Assembly (NCBI GenBank): GCA_036259835.1
Contig: DATABA010000136.1
Location: 1 to 22,896 of the forward strand
DNA from: JALYGK01 sp036259835
Lineage (GTDB): Bacteria > Actinomycetota > UBA4738
Length of the DNA: 22,896 nt
Direction of reading: 5' to 3'
Each line of letters opens with the position of its first letter. The first letter of the stretch is position 1. Below, in pieces: positions 16,379-22,896 of the stretch. The translations under genes and the position numbers were made by a program. Under the pieces are notes generated by a model that was given only the letters and a program-made list of their open reading frames with translations, made no database searches and was not told where the DNA came from.

Positions 16379-17671
16379 CTACTTCGAGCCGACCACGAAC
16401 AGGGGTCTGGCGTCGGCCACAGTATAGAAAGACCCGGTCACCAGAATGAGGTCCTCCTGCCCGGCCTCTTCCAGCGCAGCCTCCACAGCTTCACGGACGC
16501 CGGAATGGCTCTCGACGTCCTGCGCTCCCGCCGCATTGAGGGCTGCAACCACACGCTCCGCCGGCGCCGTCCTCGGGCTTGAATTGACGCACGCGTACGC
16601 TCGGTCGGCGAGCGGCGCGACCAGGCGGACAAACGCTTCCACGTCCTTGTCTCGGAACATCCCGATGACCAGGTGGAGCCGGCGCCACGTGAACTCTTCG
16701 GCCAGCGTACGGACCAGGGCGGAACCCGCATCCGGGTTATGGGCGCCGTCGAGGACGACGAGAGGACGCCTTCGAACGACTTCGAGCCGCGCCGGCGTCC
16801 GTACGTCGCGGAGCGCATCTCGGACGCTTCCCTCGTCGAGCGCCCGCCCGAGAAGCGACTCGCACGCAACGATGGCCGCAGCGGCATTCCTGGCCATGTG
16901 CTCACCGAAGATCGGGAGATAAACGTCCTCATAGGAGCGATGCACGGCTCGGACGCCGACGGATTGTCCGCCGACGGCCGGGACGCGGGACTCCAACGCG
17001 AACGCGTCTCCTTCCAGAAGCAGCGTGGCGTCCAACTCCTTGCACCGCTCCTGGATAACGGACAGCGCTTCCGGTCGCTGCTCACGAGCGACCGCGATCT
17101 TGCCTGCCTTGATGATTCCGGCCTTCTCGGTGGCGACCTCCTCTACCGTTGAGCCGAGCTCGGGATGGTCGAGCCCGACAGGACAGAGAACCGCCACGTC
17201 TCCGGCGATGAGGTTCGTGGCGTCCCACAACCCACCCATGCCCACCTCGAAGGCGCCGAGACCCACCGGCTTGTCCGCGAACCACAGATACGCCATGGCG
17301 GTCAGCGCTTCGAAATACGTGACCCGTGGTCCGAACCCCTCCACCCGCTCGAAGAACGGGACAAGGCGTTCGTACTCCTCGGCGAATTCCTCCTCGGTGA
17401 TCTCGGCGCCGCACACGGAAAGTCGCTCCGTGATCACCTCGACATGAGGAGAGATGAACGTTCCGGTGGAAAGCCCCTGAGCGCAGGCGAGGGCGGTGAT
17501 CATCCGGGTCGTCGTGGTCTTTCCGTTCGTGCCGGTGACGTGGACCGTCGGATATGTCAGTTGCGGATTGTCCAGCAGGTCGGCCACAGCGCGAATTCGG
17601 TCGAGCGTCGGCTCGGGTTGCGACTCGGGCTGGCGACCGTTGAGGCCGCGCAGCGCATCGTCAAAATCCAA
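16379..17671 (-). CDS. folC: Folylpolyglutamate synthase / dihydrofolate synthase
   Basis: FolC adds glutamate to folates and often also makes dihydrofolate. The 430-residue protein is of family length. Features are the Mur-ligase type P-loop VTGTNGKTT (45-53), SPHVEVITERLSV (74-86), the EVGMGGLWDATN segment (142-153), LDHPELGSTVEEVATEKAGI (168-187) and the C-terminal-domain motif DGAHNP (308-313). The start is TTG at 17669-17671, three bases after the valS stop, with GAGGAG inside the end of valS about 12 bases before. Tight coupling to valS is therefore likely. From sequence alone I cannot say whether both activities are present. Confidence 0.94.
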   Translation of the reverse strand: MDFDDALRGLNGRQPESQPEPTLDRIRAVADLLDNPQLTYPTVHVTGTNGKTTTTRMITALACAQGLSTGTFISPHVEVITERLSVCGAEITEEEFAEEYERLVPFFERVEGFGPRVTYFEALTAMAYLWFADKPVGLGAFEVGMGGLWDATNLIAGDVAVLCPVGLDHPELGSTVEEVATEKAGIIKAGKIAVAREQRPEALSVIQERCKELDATLLLEGDAFALESRVPAVGGQSVGVRAVHRSYEDVYLPIFGEHMARNAAAAIVACESLLGRALDEGSVRDALRDVRTPARLEVVRRRPLVVLDGAHNPDAGSALVRTLAEEFTWRRLHLVIGMFRDKDVEAFVRLVAPLADRAYACVNSSPRTAPAERVVAALNAAGAQDVESHSGVREAVEAALEEAGQEDLILVTGSFYTVADARPLFVVGSK

Positions 17672-17674
17672 CGG

Positions 17675-20347
17675 TCAGCTGAGCTCCTCGAGTTGCGCCG
17701 AAAGCGTCGCCGCTTCGTCCTTGAGGGCCCTCAATCGATCCTGTTCCTTCGCGACGATTTCAGGAGGCGCCTTTGAAACGAAGGCGTCGTTTCCGAGCTT
17801 CCCCTCCGCCCGGGCAATATCGGTCTGGACCGCGGTGAGCCGCTTGGTTAGCCGCTGTCGTTCGACGTCGAGATCGAGGACACCGGCAAGAGGAATCACG
17901 AGTTGAGCGCCATCCGCGACCAGCCGTGCACTGCCGGTGGCATCGACGGGGCCGTCCGCGACCTCCAGCGTCGAAACGTTCGCGAGGCGTTGAATCTCGA
18001 CGCGCAACGAATCCAACACACCACGCTGTGCCGGTGTCGGCTGAATCCGAACCGCCAGCGACATCGAGTCCTTCAGGCCGTGCGCCTTTCGGAACCGCCG
18101 CACGGCCGAGATCACCTCCTCGGCGAACCCGAAGTCGATCTCAGCCTGTTCGTCGCGGTGGTCGCGGTGCTGCTCTGGCCACGGAGCCACCACGATCGAC
18201 GGACCGGCGTCGAACCGCTGCCAGATCTCTTCGGTGACGAACGGCATCACTGGGTGGAGCATCCGAAGCGTTCGCTCGAGCACCCATGCCAGGAGCGAAG
18301 CTTGCGCCCTTCGCTGTTCTTCGGTGCCTTCGTAGAGCCGCGACTTCGCTGCCTCGAGCGCCCAATCGCAGAACTCGGACCAGAAGAACCCGTATAGCGC
18401 CTGCGCCGCGTCGGAGAAGGCGTATCGATCCAGCGCCTCATCGACCTGTTCGAGACACGCTTGGTGGCGTGACAGCAGCCAGCGATCGGGGAGGGTCCAT
18501 GTCTCCTTCGAAGGGAGCTCTGGTGTGCCCGTGGCACCGTCCCGTGCCGAGAAAACGAGCCGGGAAGCATTCCAGATCTTGTTTCCGAACCGGCGACCCG
18601 ACTCGATGACCTCTTCGGAGAGCGGCACGTCCTGTCCTCCGGTTGCGAGCCGCATCAGGCCGAATCGCAGGGCGTCCGCTCCGTAATTCTGGATCAGGTC
18701 CAGAGGGTTGATCACGTTTCCGAGCGACTTGTGCATCGGTCGTCCGTGGGCGTCGCGAACCAAACCGGTGATAACGACCTCGTGGAACGGGATGTCGTCG
18801 AGGAAGTAGAGGCCGCTCATGATCATCCGAGCCACCCACAGGTAGAGGATCTCGTAGCCGGTGACGAGGACGCTGGTCGGGTAGAAGAACCGCAGATCTT
18901 CGGTGTCGTCTGGCCACCCGAGCGTCGAAAACGGCCAGAGTTGCGACGAGAACCACGTGTCGAGCACGTCGGGATCCTGCTCGATCTCCCCTGAGCCACA
19001 TTCCTCACACGCATCGGGATCGTCGATAGCCGCGAACTCATGCCCGTTCGCGCAGTACCACACGGGGATCTGGTGTCCCCACCACAGCTGGCGAGAGATA
19101 TTCCAGTCCCTCAGGTTGTCCAGCCACTGGAGATACGGGTTCGCCCACCGCTCCGGCGAGAAGCGGATTCGGCCGTCCTCAACCACCTGCCTGGCGGGAC
19201 CCTTCAGTCGATCGACCGCCACGAACCATTGCTTGCCGGAGAGCCACGGTTCGATTTCGGTGTGGCAGCGGTAACAGTGGCCCACAGCGTGGAGGTACGG
19301 CCGCTCTTCTTTGACGACCAAGCCGCGCCCCCTCAACCGTTCAAGGACGAGGGCCCGCCCCTCATATCGGTCTAGACCGATAAATCCCTCCGGCGCGGCG
19401 GCGGAGATGTTTCCTTCGGCGGTCAGGATGTTCAGCGGAGGCAGCCCATGTCGCTGGGCGATCTCGAAGTCGAGCGGGTCGTGCGCGGGTGTGATCTTCA
19501 CCGCACCGGTTCCAAAGTCGCGGTCGACGGCTTCGTCCGCGACGATCGGGATCTCTTCCCCGCGGAACGGGTGCACGACCCTCTTCCCGACCAGGTGGCG
19601 ATATCGATCGTCCTCGGGGTGCACCGCGACACCGGTGTCTCCGAGGATTGTCTCGGTACGCGTGGTCGCCACGTCGATATGGCCGCTGCCGTCGGCGAGG
19701 TTGTATCGGAAGGTGACGAGCTCACCTTCGACGTCCTCGTATTCGACTTCGGAATCGGAGAGAGCGGTCGTATCTCGAGGGCACCAGTTGATGATTCGCT
19801 CGCCTCGGTAGATCAGGCCGTCCTCGTACATGCGCACGAAAGCGACGCGAACTGCCCTGGCCAGGCCTTCATCCATGGTGAACCGGAGACGGTCCCAATC
19901 GCACGAGCTGCCCAGCGCTTTGAACTGCTCGACAATGGTGTTCCCGTATTGCTCCTTCCACTGCCACACGCGCTGGATGAACGCCTCGCGACCGAGCTCG
20001 CGTCGATCGATGCCTTCCTTCGCCAGCTCCCGCTCCACCACGACCTGAGTGGCGATTCCGGCGTGGTCGGTGCCGGGAAGCCACAGCGTCTCGAAGCCCT
20101 GCATTCGCTTCCGACGGACGATCACGTCCTGGATCGTTCCGTTCAGGGCGTGGCCGGCGTGGAGGGCGCCGGTGACGTTCGGGGGTGGGATGACGACGCA
20201 GAACGGCTCGCGGCCCGAGTTGGGCGTCGCGTGGAAGTAGCCGCGGCGCACCCACTCCTCGTACCACCGCTGCTCGCTGGTCTTTGGGTCGTAGGCCGTC
20301 CGCATTTGCACGAGGTCAGTCGAGGGAGTTGTTCGGTTGGCGTTCAT
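17675..20347 (-). CDS. valS: Valyl-tRNA synthetase
   Basis: ValRS charges tRNA-Val. The 890-residue class I enzyme shows the HIGH-type site PPPNVTGALHAGH (H63, H66) and the CP1 editing domain with VATTRTETILGDT (226-238). It also has zinc-type cysteine pairs (C358/C361, C447/C450), the GGQD region, and a C-terminal coiled coil from about 825. The KMSKS loop reads PMHKSLGN (537-544): the second lysine and final serine are kept, while the first lysine and first serine are changed. The ATG at 20345-20347 has GAGGA seven bases upstream. It begins an operon with folC and runs divergently from the glycosylase gene. No T-box was seen upstream. Confidence 0.97.
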   Translation of the reverse strand: MNANRTTPSTDLVQMRTAYDPKTSEQRWYEEWVRRGYFHATPNSGREPFCVVIPPPNVTGALHAGHALNGTIQDVIVRRKRMQGFETLWLPGTDHAGIATQVVVERELAKEGIDRRELGREAFIQRVWQWKEQYGNTIVEQFKALGSSCDWDRLRFTMDEGLARAVRVAFVRMYEDGLIYRGERIINWCPRDTTALSDSEVEYEDVEGELVTFRYNLADGSGHIDVATTRTETILGDTGVAVHPEDDRYRHLVGKRVVHPFRGEEIPIVADEAVDRDFGTGAVKITPAHDPLDFEIAQRHGLPPLNILTAEGNISAAAPEGFIGLDRYEGRALVLERLRGRGLVVKEERPYLHAVGHCYRCHTEIEPWLSGKQWFVAVDRLKGPARQVVEDGRIRFSPERWANPYLQWLDNLRDWNISRQLWWGHQIPVWYCANGHEFAAIDDPDACEECGSGEIEQDPDVLDTWFSSQLWPFSTLGWPDDTEDLRFFYPTSVLVTGYEILYLWVARMIMSGLYFLDDIPFHEVVITGLVRDAHGRPMHKSLGNVINPLDLIQNYGADALRFGLMRLATGGQDVPLSEEVIESGRRFGNKIWNASRLVFSARDGATGTPELPSKETWTLPDRWLLSRHQACLEQVDEALDRYAFSDAAQALYGFFWSEFCDWALEAAKSRLYEGTEEQRRAQASLLAWVLERTLRMLHPVMPFVTEEIWQRFDAGPSIVVAPWPEQHRDHRDEQAEIDFGFAEEVISAVRRFRKAHGLKDSMSLAVRIQPTPAQRGVLDSLRVEIQRLANVSTLEVADGPVDATGSARLVADGAQLVIPLAGVLDLDVERQRLTKRLTAVQTDIARAEGKLGNDAFVSKAPPEIVAKEQDRLRALKDEAATLSAQLEELS

Positions 20348-20555
20348 AGTGGTTCCTCAACGCAAAAGTCGAAGGTGCGAATCGTAGAAGTTGCGAAGGA
20401 GAGCGTGGTTGGCGCCGGACGGTTAGGCGGATGCAGCCGACCCGACCGGCCGGCGTACGCCGACGCGTTCGACCCTCGATATCCGCGATCTGTCCACGAT
20501 TTGAAGTGTAGCGCCCCTTCCGCGTGGGCCAGCGCCTCGTAGGCTGTAGAACCAA
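20348..20555. promoter_or_regulatory. Divergent intergenic region of valS and the DNA glycosylase gene
   Basis: This 208-base gap must hold both promoters. Facing valS, a good -10 TACGAT (20381-20386, minus strand) would leave a leader of about 28 bases, but no clear -35 is visible. Facing the glycosylase, TAGGCT (20540-20545) lies ten bases before the ATG at 20556, and there is no Shine-Dalgarno site. That would suit a nearly leaderless transcript, common in Actinomycetota. Both are by-eye calls. Confidence 0.35.
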
Positions 20556-21182
20556 ATGCCAAAGGTGTCGTTTACCAGGGCGGCACAGGAAGTTGCCCGC
20601 CGGGACCGCGTGATCCGGCAGTTCATGAAGCGCGCCGGGCGTTTTCGCCTCGCCGTCCCTCGAATCGACCACTTCAACGCGCTGGTGGAGAGCATCCTCT
20701 ATCAGCAGCTCGCGGGAGCGGCGGCCGCTGCCATCCATCGGCGGTTCATTGCGCTGTTCGATGGCCATCCGTCACCCCAGGAACTCCTCGACGTGTCGGA
20801 CGACGCCTTGCGGAGCGCGGGGATCTCTCAAAATAAGGCGCTGGCGATGCGCGACCTCGCCACGAAGGTGCTCGACGGCACAGTCCCACTCGAGGCCATC
20901 GAGCGGCTCAAAGACGAAAACATCATCGAACGACTGATCACCGTCCGTGGCATCGGTCGATGGACAGCGGAGATGTTCCTTATCTTCCAACTCCGCCGCT
21001 TGAACGTTTGGCCGGTGGATGACTACGGAGTGCGTAAGGGTTATGCGTTGCTTTACGGTCTACCGGAGTTACCCAAGCCAAAGGAGCTCAGCGCGTTGGG
21101 CGAACGCTTTCATCCGTACCGAACCGTTGCAGCGTGGTACTGCTGGCGCGCCGTGGACACGGTTCTCCCTGGCAAAGCGTGA
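20556..21182 (+). CDS. DNA-3-methyladenine glycosylase, AlkA-like (HhH-GPD)
   Basis: The 208-residue protein is a base-excision-repair glycosylase that removes alkylated bases from DNA. It has the HhH-GPD fold: FNALVESILYQQLAGAAA (40-57), the helix-hairpin-helix VRGIGRWTAEM (130-140), and the catalytic-loop WPVDDYGVRKGY (152-163). In that loop D155 or D156 is the expected catalytic aspartate. It is the length of the compact AlkA-type enzymes that lack the N-terminal domain of E. coli AlkA. The only plus-strand gene in the window, it is divergent from valS and ends five bases from the end of the converging sigma-factor remnant. There is no Shine-Dalgarno site, and the start may be near-leaderless. 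Exact substrate range is unknown. Confidence 0.9.
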   Translation: MPKVSFTRAAQEVARRDRVIRQFMKRAGRFRLAVPRIDHFNALVESILYQQLAGAAAAAIHRRFIALFDGHPSPQELLDVSDDALRSAGISQNKALAMRDLATKVLDGTVPLEAIERLKDENIIERLITVRGIGRWTAEMFLIFQLRRLNVWPVDDYGVRKGYALLYGLPELPKPKELSALGERFHPYRTVAAWYCWRAVDTVLPGKA

Positions 21183-21187
21183 CTGGT

Positions 21188-21403
21188 CTAGTGGCTCGGC
21201 GGGCGATAGACGCTGGCCATCTTCCAGGTCGCGCCTCCATCCGATGTCTCGAGGATGAACACACTCGCCGTTTCACCGTTTGTCTCGGAAACCGGCGGTC
21301 TGATAGCGGCCCAAACCTTGCCCGTGATCAAGCAAAGCGCTCCGAACAGGCCGTCGCGCTCTCGTTCATAGAACTCATCAAACGTGTGCTGTGGAGGCCG
21401 CAT
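21188..21403 (-). pseudogene. ECF sigma factor start fused to the end of a BNR-like protein (deletion remnant)
   Basis: Seventy-one codons run from an ATG at 21401-21403 that has a strong GAGGAG six bases upstream. Residues 1-28 (FDEFYERERDGLFGALCLITG) match the start of region 2 of ECF sigma factors, the helix that normally continues into the DREEAEDIxQ-type core. From residue 29 the sequence changes to VWAAIRPPV and then ETSDGGATWKMASVYRPP, a BNR/YCF48-like beta-propeller repeat near a C-terminus. Neither half is complete. The simplest reading is one in-frame deletion that joined two neighbouring genes, with the join near 21315-21325. The frame is open further upstream to 21463, but the ribosome site favours the inner ATG. 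A functional tiny protein is possible but unlikely. Confidence 0.6.
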
Positions 21404-21475
21404 CGATCGCTCCTCTTTTGCAGCCTCAGGCAGCACCATGGCCGGATCCATGTTTTGCCGCATGAATCCAGAAGC

Positions 21476-21488
21476 AACGAAATTCGTT
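21476..21488. repeat. 13-base palindrome AACGAA-A-TTCGTT
   Basis: A perfect inverted repeat with a one-base centre lies between the clpX stop and the sigma-factor remnant, upstream of the latter. With no loop it cannot form a terminator hairpin. It could be an operator for the former sigma-factor gene, or chance. Confidence 0.3.
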
Positions 21489-21517
21489 TAGGTGAACTGA
21501 GAAATATGGAGAGGGCG

Positions 21518-22786
21518 TTAGGCGGAGCGCTCTTTGGGCTGCTTCGGAGCCTTCTCCTTCTCTCGCGGCACCAGCGTCGGGTTGACGCCGCGAAGGACCA
21601 CTTCCTGGTCGATGACGCACTTTGTCACGTCTTTCCGCGACGGCAGCTCGTACATCACGTTCAGGAGGACTTCCTCGAGGATCGCCCTCAGTCCGCGCGC
21701 GCCCGTCCCCCGCAGCATGCACTGGTCGGCAATGGCCTCGAGAGCATCGTGCGAGAACTCCAACTCCACGCCATCGAACTCGAAGAACTTCTTGTACTGA
21801 CGGATGAGCGCGTTCTTCGGCTTGGTGAGGATGTCGATGAGCGCCTGGCGGTCCAGGTTGTGCACGTACGAGATCACCGGCAGTCGGCCGACGAACTCCG
21901 GAATCAATCCGTACTTCAGCAGGTCCTCGGGGAGCACGTTCTTGAAGATCTGGCCCAGGTCCTTTTCCTCCAGACGCCGCACGTCGGCGCCGAACCCGAT
22001 GCCTTTGGTCCCGATCCGCGACTCGATGATCCTCTCCAGACCGGCGAAGGCACCGCCGCAGATGAACAGGATGTTCGTGGTGTCGATCTGGATGAACTCC
22101 TGGTGGGGATGCTTCCTGCCTCCCTGTGGCGGAACGCTTGCCGTGGTGCCCTCGAGGATCTTCAACAGCGCTTGCTGGACACCTTCACCTGAAACATCGC
22201 GGGTAATCGACGGGTTCTCGCTCTTGCGAGCGATCTTGTCGACCTCGTCGATGTAAATGATCCCGGTCTCGGCCTTCTTGACGTCATAGTCAGCCGCCTG
22301 GATCAACTTCAAAAGAATGTTCTCGACGTCTTCGCCGACGTATCCGGCTTCCGTAAGCGCCGTGGCGTCCGCGATGGCGAAGGGGACGTTCAGCATGCGA
22401 GCCAGCGTCTGGGCCAGAAGCGTCTTGCCGCAGCCCGTGGGCCCCAGCAGCACGATATTCGACTTCTGGAGCTCGACTTCGTCGCCGGCCGCGCCGACCT
22501 GGATCCGCTTGTAGTGGTTGTAGACCGCGACAGACAGGACCCTCTTCGCCTGCTCCTGGCCTATGACGTAGTCGTTGAGGAACGCGAAGATCTCGATGGG
22601 CTTGGGGAGCTGGTCGAGCTTCAACTCCGTGGTCTCTGAGAGCTCCTCTTCGATGATCTCGTTGCAGAGCTCGATGCACTCATCGCAGATGTACACGCCG
22701 GGGCCGGCGATCAGCTTCTTGACCTGCTTCTGGGATTTGCCGCAGAACGAGCACTTGAGAAGGTCGGAATCTCCGAACTTCGCCAC
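21518..22786 (-). CDS. clpX: ATP-dependent Clp protease ATP-binding subunit ClpX
   Basis: ClpX unfolds tagged proteins and feeds them to ClpP. The 422-residue protein has the N-terminal zinc domain (C12, C15, C34, C37), Walker A GPTGCGKT (115-122), pore loop GYVG (148-151) and Walker B IYIDEVDK (177-184). It also carries the ClpP-docking IGFG loop (263-266), GLIPEFVGRLP (293-303) and the sensor-2 phrase RGTGARGLRAI. The tail is Lys/Pro-rich. The GTG at 22784-22786 has AAGGGG eight bases before it. The 65 bases upstream separate it from the end of another gene, where clpP would be expected in many genomes. Confidence 0.97.
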   Translation of the reverse strand: MAKFGDSDLLKCSFCGKSQKQVKKLIAGPGVYICDECIELCNEIIEEELSETTELKLDQLPKPIEIFAFLNDYVIGQEQAKRVLSVAVYNHYKRIQVGAAGDEVELQKSNIVLLGPTGCGKTLLAQTLARMLNVPFAIADATALTEAGYVGEDVENILLKLIQAADYDVKKAETGIIYIDEVDKIARKSENPSITRDVSGEGVQQALLKILEGTTASVPPQGGRKHPHQEFIQIDTTNILFICGGAFAGLERIIESRIGTKGIGFGADVRRLEEKDLGQIFKNVLPEDLLKYGLIPEFVGRLPVISYVHNLDRQALIDILTKPKNALIRQYKKFFEFDGVELEFSHDALEAIADQCMLRGTGARGLRAILEEVLLNVMYELPSRKDVTKCVIDQEVVLRGVNPTLVPREKEKAPKQPKERSA

Positions 22787-22851
22787 GTCCTTAACCCCTT
22801 GACTCGTGGCCCTCGATCTCCCGCGGGCCCCTATGAATCAACTCGGCAAGT

Positions 22852-22896
22852 CTACGATGCCTTCGCCGCGAGAGAAGCCAATTCGGCCTGAACCTT
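22852..22896 (-). CDS. Possible 3' end of an unidentified gene (cut by the right edge)
   Basis: Fourteen codons followed by TAG (22852-22854) read KVQAELASLAAKAS. Alanine- and lysine-rich with good codon use for this genome, they look like a protein C-terminus. Position upstream of clpX makes clpP or tig the first guess, but too little is visible to name it. Confidence 0.3.
   Translation of the reverse strand, partial: KVQAELASLAAKAS

Noticed and set aside
19448..20542. A 364-codon plus-strand open frame opposite valS
   Set aside because: It is antisense to a complete, well-conserved synthetase, and its product resembles no family.
20348..20555. T-box or other aminoacyl-tRNA riboswitch upstream of valS
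   Set aside because: The probable leader is under 40 bases and no T-box core sequence or terminator hairpin was found.
21134..22192. A 352-codon plus-strand open frame opposite clpX
   Set aside because: It is antisense to clpX and overlaps the end of the glycosylase gene; no domain is visible.
1..22896. tRNA genes, CRISPR arrays, insertion sequences or prophage
   Set aside because: No T-loop-like GGTTCGA context, no regularly spaced repeats and no transposase or integrase motifs were seen in reading the window by eye.

Overview
The window carries a dense, almost entirely minus-strand block of housekeeping genes from a high-GC bacterium. In transcription order from the right edge it reads clpX, (a short chimeric remnant), valS, folC, ndk, mreB, mreC, mreD, mrdA, rodA, an RNase E/G gene, rplU and rpmA. 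The run valS-folC-ndk-mreBCD-mrdA-rodA-rne/rng-rplU-rpmA, frequent GTG/TTG starts, and an RNase E whose extension lies before rather than after the catalytic core all point to Actinomycetota, probably a rod-shaped, poorly sampled lineage. The taxon is an inference from gene order and protein style; no marker here fixes it further.

Right part (about 20.3-22.9 kb): the 3' end of an unidentified gene, then clpX. Next is a 71-codon remnant that joins the start of an ECF sigma factor to the end of a BNR-like protein. A plus-strand AlkA-type DNA glycosylase gene runs divergently from valS. Middle (7.3-20.3 kb): tRNA charging (valS), folate (folC) and nucleotide (ndk) genes lead into the elongasome set MreB-MreC-MreD-PBP2-RodA. 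After a 328-base leader come RNase E/G and the ribosomal proteins bL21 and bL27.

Left part (0-7.3 kb): where Actinomycetota normally continue rpmA with obg, there is a three-gene efflux-type operon. Two different CusA/CzcA-like RND permeases flank a 143-residue lipoprotein. This lipoprotein looks like a membrane-fusion adaptor stripped of its lipoyl and coiled-coil hairpin parts. Upstream lie a plausible promoter and four TCAG repeats at 10-11 base spacing, the pattern expected of an OmpR/PhoB-type response-regulator site. The upstream permease has lost a glutamate of the transmembrane-4 motif that its partner keeps, so a mixed complex with one active and one modified subunit is possible. The left edge cuts a second lipoprotein gene after its signal peptide. 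This RND/mini-adaptor cassette is the least ordinary part of the window. I saw no tRNA, rRNA, CRISPR array, insertion sequence or prophage.
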